60,535 nt of DNA from Pseudomonadota bacterium (lineage in GTDB: Bacteria; Pseudomonadota; Alphaproteobacteria; Rhizobiales; Beijerinckiaceae), in contig JAEXGT010000035.1 of NCBI GenBank assembly GCA_023450615.1, forward strand, positions 1-60,535, given 5' to 3'. The position numbers and the translations under genes were made by a program. Position 1 is the stretch's first letter. Every line of letters begins with the position of its first letter. Below the pieces are notes generated by a model that saw only the letters and a list, made by a program, of their open reading frames with translations, was not told the origin of the DNA and ran no database searches. Of the stretch, positions 44,151 through 54,535 are shown piece by piece.

Positions 44151-44725
44151 TCCAGCGACACCACGATCTTCGACAAGGTCATAGAACGTGTCGAATGTCA
44201 TCTGTGTGGAGGGAAGGCCCGAAGCGGGTATCGGCGTTCCCTCTAATCCGGTGATCTGCAGAACCGCGGGCTGCCTTCGCTGTCATGTCTCACCGCTTTC
44301 CGCTTGTCTGATGAGGCAAGAGATTCCGCGCATGATCGTCGCCCTGCTTCACGTGGAAGCGCCACGCCGATGAAGCCTTTGAAAGGCAACGCTCGAATGG
44401 CAGGTCTCGGATCGAATGCTTTGAAGGCGCTTGCCACAACCATCCCCCGAAATTCTCTCTCTTCAGCGGTTCTGCCGTTTGGCGAGGCTCAGTGCGAAGC
44501 CGCGAGAACAATCGGCTTTTAGGAAAACCGGACGTTGGTCCAGGCGATGTCTGGGCTCCGGTCCGGGCGGAAGCCTCGACTGATGATGAAGAAATCGTTG
44601 CACCTCCATCCGATGCGTTCCGCGCACCTCTTGGTCAAGATTGATGATGGAATTGCAGGCTGATGGGCGCAGCAGCCCGGCCTGAACAGCGGGCACAGAA
44701 GACAAGGCTCAGAGGGAGAGACATC
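44151..44725. other. Intergenic region upstream of the giant peroxidase gene
   Basis: 575 bp without a supported gene. A short inverted repeat TTCGACA / TGTCGAA (44169-44195, 13-nt spacer) lies just after the regulator gene. A 72-codon frame (44304-44522) has no family resemblance and a poor ribosome site. The promoter for the secretion operon is expected here; no consensus elements were recognised. Confidence 0.4.
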
Positions 44726-47700
44726 ATGGTCCAACTGGTCAAGCACGATCTCGAATACATCCTCAAGCAGATCAAGATCGCGGAGCAGCACGCGGCGGGT
44801 ACGCCGATGTCCGAGCTGGTCGATAATCCGCTCCTGCCTTACGGCCTGCGCACGGTCGATGGCAGCTACAACAACCTCGTCCCGGGCCGCGAACAATGGG
44901 GCGCATCCGACGAGGAATTCCGGGATCTCTATCAGGACGATACATATGCGCAGGGCAGCGGCAGCCTGCCTCCCGGCTATCCCGCAAATCCCAATTACGG
45001 CTCTCCCGGCGACGTGGTGGATGCGGATCCCCGTCTCATCTCGAATCTGATTGTCGACCAAACACTGAACAACCCTGCGGCCATTGCGGCCGCTTTGGAC
45101 CATGCGGGGATCACGGGGGCAGCGCTCACCGCTGCTCAGACCGCCGTGATCAATGCACATATGATCGTCAAGGCGCTGACGCCCGGAACGCCCGCCTACG
45201 ACACCGCCAAGGCTGATCTCGATACCCTGCTCGATCAGTACGGAATCGTGATGGACGGCCCCACGGTCCTCCTGCCCAACGTTTCTCCCGACATCGGCGA
45301 CTCCGCGTCCTACAGCTCGATCTTCACCCTGTTCGGCCAGTTCTTCGACCACGGTCTCGACCTCGTTGCCAAAGGCGGCAACGGCACGATCTACATGCCG
45401 CTCTCGCCGGACGATCCGCTCTACAACCCGGATAAGCCTCACACGAACTTCATGGTGCTGACGCGGGTAACCGTGGGAGACGGCGCCAGGAACACGACGA
45501 CGGCGTGGGTCGATCAGAACCAGACATACGGTTCGCATGCATCGAAGCAGGTCTTCATGCGCGAGTACGAGATCGGCCCCGACGGCAAGCCGGTCGCGAC
45601 GGGCCATCTGCTCGAGGGAGCGAAAGGCGGTCTGGCGACCTGGGCGGACGTCAAGGCGCAGGCCAAGGCGCTTCTCGGCATCGAGCTGACCGACAAGGAT
45701 GTCGGCAACATCCCGCTGATCGCAGCCGACGAGTACGGAAACTTCATCCCAGGCCCCAGCGGCTATCCGCAGCTTGTCCTGGGTTTGGGCGTGGACGGCA
45801 TTCTCGGAACGGACGATGACGTTCTCGTAGAGGGCAACCCTGCCGCCCCGATCAATCCTTGGACCGTGGTCAATCCGGAAACCGGGGCTGTCGGCGCAGC
45901 CCGCACCGGTCATGCCTTCCTTGACGACATCGCGCATAACGCGGTGCCTGTCGTTGACGCGAACGGCCAACTGGTTGCGGATGCCGGAACGGATGCCGGA
46001 AATGCCGTCTCCATGAACACGCGGGGGCAGAATACGGAGTACGACAACGAACTCCTCGACGCCCACTTCATCACCGGCGACGGGCGCGGCAACGAGAATA
46101 TTGGCCTGACCGCGATTCACCACGTCTTCCACAGCGAGCATAACCTCATCGTGGAGCAATCGAAGGAGGTTATCCTCAAGACGAATGATCTCGCCTTCCT
46201 CAACGAATGGCTGCTCGAGACGGTCGATGCGCTTCCGACGACACAGGCGGAAATCGACGCCCTTGTCTGGAACGGCGAGCGCCTCTTCCAGACAGGCCGC
46301 TTCGTGACCGAGATGGAGTACCAGCATCTCGTCTTCGAAGAATTCGCCCGCAAGATGCAGCCTGACGTGGATGCATTCCTGTTCGAGCCCGATCCGGACA
46401 TCAACCCTGCAATTTTCGCCGAGTTCGCCAACGTGGTTTACCGCTTCGGCCACTCGATGCTCAACGAGAACGTGGATCGCATCCATGCCGACGGCCAATC
46501 CGATCCCTTGAGCCTGTTCCAGGCGTTCCTCAACCCGATCGAATACGATCAGTCGGGAGGCCTCACCCATGAACAGGCGGCGGGCGCCATCCTGCGCGGC
46601 ATGAGCGCTCAGGTCGGCAACGAAATCGACGAGTTCGTCACCAACACCCTGCGTAATCAGCTGCTCGGCATCCCGCTCGATCTGGCGGCGATCAACATCG
46701 CCCGCGGCCGTGACACCAACATGCCGACCCTCAACGAGGCGCGCGCCAAGTTCAGGGACATGGCCCACGGCGACAGCCAGCTTGACCCATATACGAGCTG
46801 GACCGATTTCGCGCTGAACCTCAAGAACCCGGCCTCCATCGTCAACTTCATCGCAGCCTATGGCACGCATGTCAGCATCGTGAACGCAACGACGCTCGAG
46901 GCGAAGCGCGACGCGGCGATGAAAATCGTCTTCGGCGATTCATCATTGTCCGGTCAGGCATTGATCGACTTCAACGCGGACCGCCAAGCGTTCCTGAATG
47001 CGACAGGCCAGTATGCTGCCGACGGCAAGCTCGGCGGCCTCCAGAACGTAGATCTCTGGGTCGGCGGCCTGGCTGAGAGGAAGATGGATTTCGGCGGTAT
47101 GCTGGGCTCCACCTTCTCCTTCATCTTCGAACTCCAGATGGAGAACCTTCAGGACGGCGACCGCTTCTATTATCTGTCCCGCGTCCAAGGCATGAACCTG
47201 CTGTCGGAGCTGGAAAGCAATTCGCTCGCCAAGATGATGCTGCGCAACACCGACCTCGGCGAGGAGGGAACCGCCATTCCCGGCGACATCTTCTCGCGGC
47301 CGGATGTCGTGCTCTATGCGGACCATGCCAAGCAGCTGCAGATGACGGGCAAGGACGACCCCGAGCACGATAACCCCGCGCTTGAGGCCATCTCGAACAT
47401 GGTTGAGCGCGGCGATAACGATGCTCCGACGAGTTTGTCGGCATCGGGCCTGCCTGCGGGCATGAGCTTCGACCCTCTCTCGCGCACCTTCTCGGGCGAG
47501 CCGCAAAGCGGCGGCGTGTTCGAAGCGGTCATCACGGCGACATACGCATCGGGCGGCACGCGCAGCGAAACCGTCAAGCTCCTCGTGATCAAGCCCGCGG
47601 CAATGACCGACCATCTCGACGTGCTCGTCGACGATGCGGATTATTACGAGCTTTACACGGATGTGGCGGGAGCCGGTATCGACGCAGACGCGCATTATGC

Positions 47701-50700
47701 GGGTTATGGCCGGGGAGAAGGGAGAAAGCCCAACAAGTTCTTCGATCCCGCCTGGTATCTTGCCCAGAATCCGGACGTGGCTGCGGCGGGCATGGATCCG
47801 CTGGAGCACTACATGGCCTTCGGCTGGAAGGAAGGGCGCAATCCCTCGGCGGCGTTCGACGTCCAGAAATATCTCGTGGCCAATCCGGACGTGGCTGCGG
47901 CGGGCATCGACCCGCTCTACCACTACCTTTCCATGGGACGTTCCGAAGGGCGCGCCATTTATCCTGCGCAGCCTGACACCCATGTCGTCGTGGTGGTCGG
48001 GGAATTCAGCCGGGCGTTGCCCGCCGACTTCCTCTCCGGCAAGTACCTGCGCTACAATGGCGGCGACCACGTGGTGATCCAGGGCACCGATGGCAACGAT
48101 CACCTCGTCGGTGGCGAGGGCGATGACAGCCTTTGGGGCCTGGACGGCGATGACCGCCTCGAGGGCGGTTACGGCGTCGATCATGTTCATGGCGGCGACG
48201 GCGACGACATCATCACCAATGCGGGCACCGACATCGGTGCAGCGGATTTCCTCCACGGCGATGCCGGCAACGACGTCATTCACGGCGGCGCCGGCCTGAC
48301 GCTCATGTTCGGCAACTCCGGCAGCGACTTCATGGTCGCCGGGCCTGACGGGAAAACCGTCATGGGCGGCACCGAGAACGACTACATTCTCGGCGGCGAC
48401 GGCATGGACTTCCTGCTCGGCGAGGCCGGCGACGACTGGATCGAGGGTGGCGGCCGCTTCGACACTCTGGCGGGCGAGAATTCGGAGCTGTTCTTCAACT
48501 CGACCATCATCGGCCATGACATCCTGAATGGGTCGAACGGCGACGTCGATTACGACGCCGAATCCGGCGACGACATCATGTTCCAGGGCGTGGGCATCCA
48601 ACGCAACAACGGCATGGCCGGCTTCGACTGGGCGATCCACAAGGGCGACTCGGTGGCGGCGAATTCCGATCTCGGCATCGGCATCTTCCAGAACCAGGAG
48701 GAGTTCATCCTGCGCGACCGCTTCGACTTGGTCGAGGGCCTGTCGGGCTGGAAGCACAACGACATCCTGACGGGACGCTCGGTGGCGCAGGGCGCGCGTG
48801 ACGAGATCGTTGGCGGCGCCGCGATCCCGGCCCCGGACGATCCGTTCTACTCCTGGTCCAACGCGCTGACAGAACAGGGCGTTGCCCGCATCAACGGCCT
48901 GCGCGAGCTGCTCAGCCACAAGGTCTGGGATAGGAACAATCCCGACGCGATCGTGATGGAGACCGGCGACGGGTCCGACATCCTGCTCGGCGGCGACGGT
49001 TCCGACACGTTCGAGGGCAAGGGCGGCAACGACGTCATCGACGGCGACGCCTGGCTCAATGTCCGCATCCGGTTCGTGAAGGACGGGGTGGCCTACACCA
49101 CAGACGGCCTGACCACAAAGGTCTACCGTGAAGCCGATTACGTGAACGGTGAGCCGAAGGCTGGTGCGGTTGCGCAGTTCGGCGGACGCTCGCTCACTGA
49201 CTTGACGCTCACCCGCGAGGTCAATCCGGGCCAGCTCGAGAACGTGCGCGAGATCCTGTACGCCGACGGCAGCGACGATACCGACACGGCGGTCTATGCG
49301 GGCAGCATGAGCTGGTACGAGATCACCCATGTGGGCGACAAGGTTTTCGTGGCCCGCCGCGAGGATGAGAATATCGACCCGCGCATCGACGAGGGTGCGG
49401 ACGTGCTCATCAATATCGAGCGCATCCAGTTCCAGGATGGCGTCTACGTTATCAGGGACACCGGCAATATCGGCCCGACGGGCCGTCTCGAGATCATCGG
49501 CATGCCCGCCATTGAGGGCCAGCCGCTCAAGGTCTCAGCGGCGAACGTCCGCGACGAGAACAACCCGGGCGGCATCGTGACCGGCATCACCTACCGCTGG
49601 CAGGTGGAGCGCAACGACGGCACGGGCGATTATGAGGACATCGACGGCGTCACGGGCGACACTTTCATTCCGCGATCCGAGCACACCGGACTGCGCATCC
49701 GCGTTATCGGCAATTACATCGACGCAGGCGGCGTTCCGGAGACAGTCTACTCGTCCCCGACGGAAGGGGTGGTCGGCGTCAACAACGATCCGGAAGGCCC
49801 ACTGCTGATCAGCGACATGACTCCGACCGAGAGGCAGGTGCTGACGGCTACGGTCGCCTTCACCGACCCCGACGGCATCACCGATGCTTTCGAGGAATCC
49901 CTGATGACCTATCGCTGGGAGGTCTCCAACACTCCCAACGGTCCTTGGACGACCGTGTCCACGAGCGCTACGGACCGGAGCTTCACCGTGGGCAGCGCCC
50001 ATGTGGGCAGATATATCCGCGCGGTCGTCGACTATACGGACGACCTCGGCAACAATCACACCGTGATCTCGGCGGTGACCGCGACGGTCGGCAACTACAT
50101 CTCTACCAACAATCAAAACGTCAACGGGACGACCGGAGATGCGCAGGGCGGGACGACCGTGGGTGACGATATCGTCATCGGCGGAAACAGCGCCAACAAC
50201 ATCTCCGGTGGGGCAGGCGGCGACTCCATCGAAGGCGGAGGCGGCAACGATCGTCTTCTCGGCGAGGACGGAAACGACACCCTGATCGGCGGCACGGGCA
50301 ATGACACCGTGAATGGCGGTGCGGGCGACGACACGATTGTCTATCGCAGCGGCGATGGCAGCGACTCCATCGACGGCGGTGCCGACTCGGATACCTTGCG
50401 CATCATCGAGGCGACAGCGGGAGCAAACGACACGGCCCGTATCGTGATGGCGAACGGCCTCATCACCCGGGTCGGCGACGCAACCGTGTCGAATGTCGAG
50501 AACGTGCAACTCGACCTTGGTGCGGGTGTCGACACCCTCGACTACAACGGCACCACGGATGCCGTGTCGGTGAACCTGCTGAGCGGAGCAGCGACCGGGT
50601 TCAACTTTGTCCGCGGCGTCGAGAACGTGATCGGCGGCGTGAACAACGACACCCTGCTCGGCAACAACGCGGACAATAGCCTCGACGGCGCTGCGGGCGA

Positions 50701-53700
50701 CGATACCGTTCGCGGCGGCTTCGGCAACGATGCCATCTCGGGCGGGGCTGGCAATGACCAACTCTACGGCGAGCAGGGCGACGACGTGCTGAACGGCGGT
50801 GCGGGCGACGACCGTATCGACGGCGGTGTGGGCATCGATACGGCGAGCTACGCCGGGGCGGCGCAGGGTGTCAATGTCTCGCTGGCGACCACCCAGCCGC
50901 AGAACACCGGCGGCGCAGGCACCGACACTTTGATCGGCATCGAGAACCTGACGGGCAGCGCGAACGCCGACACTCTGACCGGCAGCGCCGGGGACAACGT
51001 CCTCGACGGTGGGGCAGGGGCCGACCGGATGGTCGGCGGTGCCGGCAACGATACCTATGTCGTGGACAACCTTGCCGATGTCGTCGTGGAGGATGTTACG
51101 GGCGGGATCGATACGGTTCGCTCGTCTCTCGCTTCCTACACTCTGGCGGCGAATGTCGAGAACCTCGTCCTCGCCGGCAACGCATCCAGCGGCACCGGCA
51201 ACAGCCTCGACAACCGGCTCACGGGCAATGCGGGCAACGATACGCTCAACGGCGGCGCCGGGACTGACACGGTCGTGCTGGAGGGGGCGCATTCCGACTA
51301 CACCTTCGGCATCAATGGCCAAGGAAACGTGACGGTCAGCAGCGCCGCTGGCGGAACCGACACGCTGATCAGCATTGAGCGTGCCGAGATCGGAGGGACT
51401 GTCTACAACATCGTCGCCGGCACCAACGGCGCCGACGCGAATGTGAGCGGAGGCAATGAGGCCGATCTCGTTCTCGGTTTCGACAGCAACGACACCCTGA
51501 ACGGCGGCGGCGGCAACGATATCCTCAAGGGCGGGGCCGGGGATGACTCGCTCAACGGCGGAGCCGGCAACGACATCCTGGATGGAGGTACCAGCGGCGC
51601 CAGCGGCGGAGGATCGATCACCATCACGGACAACTTCAATACCTCGGTCATGAATGGCGGCAGCGGGTGGGCTTCCTCCTGGGTTAAGAATGGTGACAAC
51701 AACGGGACCAACAATCCGGGTCAGGGCCAGATCCGCATCGACAGCGGCAACCCGAGCAACGCGCTCGTCTTCCGGGACGATGACAACGATCCCGGTAACG
51801 GAACGGCCTCGATCCAACGCTCGATCAACTTGGCGGGCAGAACCTCCGCGACCATCAGCTACAGCTATGTGGAGAGCAGCTTCGACAATGGGGAGACGGT
51901 CACGGTCGAGTTCTCTCCGAACGGATCGGCGCCCTGGCAGCTCATCCAGGTCATCAACAGCGCGTCGAATAGCGGTTCCGTCAACAACTTCGCCCTGAAC
52001 GGTCCCTTCACCGCGAACGCTGTGATCCGGTTTACCGTCAGCGGAACGAATAACAACAGTAACGGCACTGACTATGTTGCAATCGACAACCTGACCATCA
52101 CCGCCACGACTGCGGGCGGCGACACGATGGCAGGCGGTGACGGCGACGACATCTACTACGTCGATGGCACCTCCGGCGCGAATGTCGATCAGGTCATCGA
52201 AGGCGCAGGGGCCAATTCCGGTACGGATACGATCATCCTGACCGCTGCCGGAAACTACACGCTGGCCAACAACGTCGAGAACCTCGTCGTCCAGGGCGGC
52301 GGAAACCGCACGCTGACCGGCAATGCATCCAACAACCATATCACTGGCGGCACGGGCAACGACTCCATCATCGGCGGCAACGGCGACGACACCCTCAAGG
52401 GCGGTGCCGGCAACGATACCCTGAACGGCGGAGTCGGATCGGATGTCGCGGTCTTCGACGGGCCTGCGTCGAATTACGAGATCGGGGCCAACAATCAGGG
52501 GTTGATCACCGTGAGAGACGTTGTCGGCAACGGCGGCACCGACACGCTCAGCAGCATCGAGAGGATACAGTTCGGTGACGGCGAGATTCTCCAGATCGTC
52601 ACAGGCACCGCTGCGCCTACGGGGGCAAGCCTGATCCTCGGAACCTCCGGCGACGACACCATCACCGGCGGCAACGGCGGCGACGTGATCATCGGCGGAG
52701 CGGGCAATGACACCCTCTACGGCCACGACGTCGGTGACGGAGACACGACGACGGCCGGAGCGCCGGATGACGACACCTTCATCTGGCGGGTCGGGGACGG
52801 GTCCGACGTCATCAACGGAGGAACGGAAGGAGCAGGTGGCGACACCCTCGTCATCATAGGCAACCAGCAATCGGAAACCTACCGCATCTACACCTATGAC
52901 GAGGCGGTCGCCCGGATCGGCTATGCGGGCAGCGACGAGAACGAAATCGTCGTCACCCGCCAGACGGCAGGGCAGCCTGAAACGATCATCGCCGAGATCA
53001 CCGAGATCGAGGAGATCGTCGTCAACGGCACCAATGTGAGCGGCAACGGCCAGGTCGGAAGCGATCGGTTCGAAATCTACGGAAATTTCGAGACGACGAC
53101 CAGCCTGCGCCCCAACACGATCACGCTCATCGGTTCCGACGGCGACGACATCGTCGATATCTCGGCGCTCCAGTCGGCGCACCGGATCGTCTTCAAGTCG
53201 CAAGGCGGAAACGACACCATCGTGGGCACCCTTCGCCCGCAGGACGTGATCGAATTGCCGGCCGGCGCCGTGGTGACGGATTACGAGGTCACGACGGGTG
53301 AGGACGGTGTCACCACCATGACGAACGGCACGCACAGCGTCCGCTTCGTCAGCGAAGGCGGGATGCCGCAGATCGGCTCCGGTGACGACGAGGAGGAGGA
53401 TGACGACAATCCGGAACCCGGAACCGGCGATGACGACGAAGACGACACGCCTCCTCCCGGCAATGACGATGAAGACGATGCCGGAGACAACGGAGGCGAT
53501 ACGACCACTCCTCCTCCCGCGACCCAGCCCGGCGCTTCGGCAGGCGCTCCCATCTCCGGGACGAACGCAACCGAGTCCCTGATCGGCACCGCCAAAGGCG
53601 AAACGATCATGGCTCTCGACGGCAACGACAACGTTGTCGCCGGGGATGGGGCGGACGTCGTCCATGGCGGCGCAGGCAACGACTTCCTGAGCGGCGAGGC

Positions 53701-54445
53701 TGGTCGGGACATGATGTTCGGCGGCGATGGCGACGATGTCATGCTCGGCGGCAGCGATGCCGACATGCTCTACGGCGATGCGGGCAACGACCGCATCTTC
53801 GGAGACGACGGCAACGATCTCATCGATGCCGGAGCGGGCAGCGACACGGTCTACGGCGGGGCAGGCGACGACCGCATCATGGCCTCCGTGAACGACGGCA
53901 ATGACGTCTATTACGGCGGTGACATGATGAGCAGCTCGGGAATCGACACGCTCGACATGTCCGCGATCACCGCGAACATCACCGCAAATCTCGGGGTCAA
54001 CGGCGGCAGCGGCAGCGTGTTCAGCACGCAGAGCGGTGCCGACACGATCTGGGGCATCGAGAACATCGTGACCGGATCGGGCAACGACACGATCACGGCG
54101 AACCATGCGGTGAACGTGATCGACGGCGGCGCGGGCAACGACGTCTTCCGCTTCCTGTCGGTGGCCGATGCCAATGGCGACACGATCCTCGGCTTCCAGC
54201 CGGGAGACCGTATCGATCTCTCCGCAATCGACGCCAATGGCGGCGCGGGCGGAAAGCAGGCCTTCACGCTGGCGAACGGATCGTCCTTCACCGGACCTGC
54301 CCAACTCGTGATCTCCCACGAGACCCGCGAGGATGGCGAGTACACGGTCGTCAGCGGCAACACCGCCGGACCCGACGCGGCTGAGTTCAAGATCAGCCTC
54401 AAGGGCAACCACGACCTGAAGGCATCCGACTTCGTCCTCTCCTAA
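44726..54445 (+). CDS. Giant RTX heme peroxidase (animal-type peroxidase, PehA-like), type I secreted
   Basis: A 3239-aa multidomain protein. Residues about 50-860 form an animal-type heme peroxidase: distal His209 in FGQFFDHGLDL, IHHVFHSEHNLIVEQ, WNGERLFQTGRFVTEMEYQH, proximal His576 in VYRFGHSML, and INIARGRDTNMPTLNEAR. A He_PIG/Ig-like domain (about 900-957) and three NPDVAAAG repeats (965-1082) follow. Then come RTX nonapeptide blocks, two Ig-like domains (about 1587-1790), a jelly-roll-like segment (about 2297-2466), an Asp/Pro linker (about 2887-2936), a last RTX block and a C-terminus ending DFVLS. There is no N-terminal signal peptide and no cysteine at all, both usual for type I substrates. 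The ATG at 44726 follows GAGGGAGAG. P. putida PehA is a known relative with the same design. It probably makes oxidants outside the cell. Confidence 0.93.
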   Translation: MVQLVKHDLEYILKQIKIAEQHAAGTPMSELVDNPLLPYGLRTVDGSYNNLVPGREQWGASDEEFRDLYQDDTYAQGSGSLPPGYPANPNYGSPGDVVDADPRLISNLIVDQTLNNPAAIAAALDHAGITGAALTAAQTAVINAHMIVKALTPGTPAYDTAKADLDTLLDQYGIVMDGPTVLLPNVSPDIGDSASYSSIFTLFGQFFDHGLDLVAKGGNGTIYMPLSPDDPLYNPDKPHTNFMVLTRVTVGDGARNTTTAWVDQNQTYGSHASKQVFMREYEIGPDGKPVATGHLLEGAKGGLATWADVKAQAKALLGIELTDKDVGNIPLIAADEYGNFIPGPSGYPQLVLGLGVDGILGTDDDVLVEGNPAAPINPWTVVNPETGAVGAARTGHAFLDDIAHNAVPVVDANGQLVADAGTDAGNAVSMNTRGQNTEYDNELLDAHFITGDGRGNENIGLTAIHHVFHSEHNLIVEQSKEVILKTNDLAFLNEWLLETVDALPTTQAEIDALVWNGERLFQTGRFVTEMEYQHLVFEEFARKMQPDVDAFLFEPDPDINPAIFAEFANVVYRFGHSMLNENVDRIHADGQSDPLSLFQAFLNPIEYDQSGGLTHEQAAGAILRGMSAQVGNEIDEFVTNTLRNQLLGIPLDLAAINIARGRDTNMPTLNEARAKFRDMAHGDSQLDPYTSWTDFALNLKNPASIVNFIAAYGTHVSIVNATTLEAKRDAAMKIVFGDSSLSGQALIDFNADRQAFLNATGQYAADGKLGGLQNVDLWVGGLAERKMDFGGMLGSTFSFIFELQMENLQDGDRFYYLSRVQGMNLLSELESNSLAKMMLRNTDLGEEGTAIPGDIFSRPDVVLYADHAKQLQMTGKDDPEHDNPALEAISNMVERGDNDAPTSLSASGLPAGMSFDPLSRTFSGEPQSGGVFEAVITATYASGGTRSETVKLLVIKPAAMTDHLDVLVDDADYYELYTDVAGAGIDADAHYAGYGRGEGRKPNKFFDPAWYLAQNPDVAAAGMDPLEHYMAFGWKEGRNPSAAFDVQKYLVANPDVAAAGIDPLYHYLSMGRSEGRAIYPAQPDTHVVVVVGEFSRALPADFLSGKYLRYNGGDHVVIQGTDGNDHLVGGEGDDSLWGLDGDDRLEGGYGVDHVHGGDGDDIITNAGTDIGAADFLHGDAGNDVIHGGAGLTLMFGNSGSDFMVAGPDGKTVMGGTENDYILGGDGMDFLLGEAGDDWIEGGGRFDTLAGENSELFFNSTIIGHDILNGSNGDVDYDAESGDDIMFQGVGIQRNNGMAGFDWAIHKGDSVAANSDLGIGIFQNQEEFILRDRFDLVEGLSGWKHNDILTGRSVAQGARDEIVGGAAIPAPDDPFYSWSNALTEQGVARINGLRELLSHKVWDRNNPDAIVMETGDGSDILLGGDGSDTFEGKGGNDVIDGDAWLNVRIRFVKDGVAYTTDGLTTKVYREADYVNGEPKAGAVAQFGGRSLTDLTLTREVNPGQLENVREILYADGSDDTDTAVYAGSMSWYEITHVGDKVFVARREDENIDPRIDEGADVLINIERIQFQDGVYVIRDTGNIGPTGRLEIIGMPAIEGQPLKVSAANVRDENNPGGIVTGITYRWQVERNDGTGDYEDIDGVTGDTFIPRSEHTGLRIRVIGNYIDAGGVPETVYSSPTEGVVGVNNDPEGPLLISDMTPTERQVLTATVAFTDPDGITDAFEESLMTYRWEVSNTPNGPWTTVSTSATDRSFTVGSAHVGRYIRAVVDYTDDLGNNHTVISAVTATVGNYISTNNQNVNGTTGDAQGGTTVGDDIVIGGNSANNISGGAGGDSIEGGGGNDRLLGEDGNDTLIGGTGNDTVNGGAGDDTIVYRSGDGSDSIDGGADSDTLRIIEATAGANDTARIVMANGLITRVGDATVSNVENVQLDLGAGVDTLDYNGTTDAVSVNLLSGAATGFNFVRGVENVIGGVNNDTLLGNNADNSLDGAAGDDTVRGGFGNDAISGGAGNDQLYGEQGDDVLNGGAGDDRIDGGVGIDTASYAGAAQGVNVSLATTQPQNTGGAGTDTLIGIENLTGSANADTLTGSAGDNVLDGGAGADRMVGGAGNDTYVVDNLADVVVEDVTGGIDTVRSSLASYTLAANVENLVLAGNASSGTGNSLDNRLTGNAGNDTLNGGAGTDTVVLEGAHSDYTFGINGQGNVTVSSAAGGTDTLISIERAEIGGTVYNIVAGTNGADANVSGGNEADLVLGFDSNDTLNGGGGNDILKGGAGDDSLNGGAGNDILDGGTSGASGGGSITITDNFNTSVMNGGSGWASSWVKNGDNNGTNNPGQGQIRIDSGNPSNALVFRDDDNDPGNGTASIQRSINLAGRTSATISYSYVESSFDNGETVTVEFSPNGSAPWQLIQVINSASNSGSVNNFALNGPFTANAVIRFTVSGTNNNSNGTDYVAIDNLTITATTAGGDTMAGGDGDDIYYVDGTSGANVDQVIEGAGANSGTDTIILTAAGNYTLANNVENLVVQGGGNRTLTGNASNNHITGGTGNDSIIGGNGDDTLKGGAGNDTLNGGVGSDVAVFDGPASNYEIGANNQGLITVRDVVGNGGTDTLSSIERIQFGDGEILQIVTGTAAPTGASLILGTSGDDTITGGNGGDVIIGGAGNDTLYGHDVGDGDTTTAGAPDDDTFIWRVGDGSDVINGGTEGAGGDTLVIIGNQQSETYRIYTYDEAVARIGYAGSDENEIVVTRQTAGQPETIIAEITEIEEIVVNGTNVSGNGQVGSDRFEIYGNFETTTSLRPNTITLIGSDGDDIVDISALQSAHRIVFKSQGGNDTIVGTLRPQDVIELPAGAVVTDYEVTTGEDGVTTMTNGTHSVRFVSEGGMPQIGSGDDEEEDDDNPEPGTGDDDEDDTPPPGNDDEDDAGDNGGDTTTPPPATQPGASAGAPISGTNATESLIGTAKGETIMALDGNDNVVAGDGADVVHGGAGNDFLSGEAGRDMMFGGDGDDVMLGGSDADMLYGDAGNDRIFGDDGNDLIDAGAGSDTVYGGAGDDRIMASVNDGNDVYYGGDMMSSSGIDTLDMSAITANITANLGVNGGSGSVFSTQSGADTIWGIENIVTGSGNDTITANHAVNVIDGGAGNDVFRFLSVADANGDTILGFQPGDRIDLSAIDANGGAGGKQAFTLANGSSFTGPAQLVISHETREDGEYTVVSGNTAGPDAAEFKISLKGNHDLKASDFVLS
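47617..47970 (+). repeat. Three 40-45-residue NPDV repeats within the peroxidase gene
   Basis: Three degenerate copies encode segments of the form YLxxNPDVAAAGxDPLxHYxxxGxxEGR, at about residues 965-1005, 1006-1046 and 1047-1082. The second and third are nearly identical in their NPDVAAAG core; the first is more diverged (YELYTDVAGAGIDADAHY). They form a separate helical module between the Ig-like domain and the first RTX block. Similar repeats are seen in other bacterial surface and glycosyltransferase-associated proteins; function unknown. Confidence 0.8.
48084..54110 (+). repeat. RTX nonapeptide repeat blocks (Ca-binding) in the peroxidase gene
   Basis: At least four blocks encode GGxGxDxxx repeats: about 48084-48480, 50150-51600, 52120-52740 and 53560-54110. 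Typical units are GGAGNDTLN, GGEGDDSLW and GGDGDDVML. The blocks form parallel beta-rolls that bind Ca2+ and fold after secretion. Between them lie RTX-poor stretches with Ig-like and jelly-roll-like folds. Confidence 0.92.
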
Positions 54446-54465
54446 TCCCCCAAGGGAGGGACGAC

Positions 54466-54495
54466 GGCTGGCGGGCCACCGAGGGCCCGCCAGCC
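54466..54495. terminator. Strong GC hairpin between peroxidase and exporter genes
   Basis: GGCTGGCGGGCC and GGCCCGCCAGCC form a perfect 12-bp stem with a 6-nt loop, 20 bp after the peroxidase stop and 41 bp before the exporter ATPase start. There is no T-run, so partial termination or mRNA 3'-end protection are both possible. It would lower exporter expression relative to the substrate, as the hlyA-hlyB intergenic terminator does in E. coli. Confidence 0.65.
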
Positions 54496-54535
54496 ACCCA
54501 TAAGAGGCGGCAAAACCATCAGCAGGGACGGAACA

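Noticed and set aside
44304..44522. 72-codon plus-strand frame upstream of the peroxidase gene
   Set aside because: No homology or convincing ribosome site; the frame has no features beyond chance in GC-rich DNA.
50150..51600. Regularly spaced short DNA repeats that might suggest a repeat array such as CRISPR
   Set aside because: The periodicity is 27 bp in frame with GGxGxDxxx codons; it is protein repeat structure, not a spacer-repeat array.
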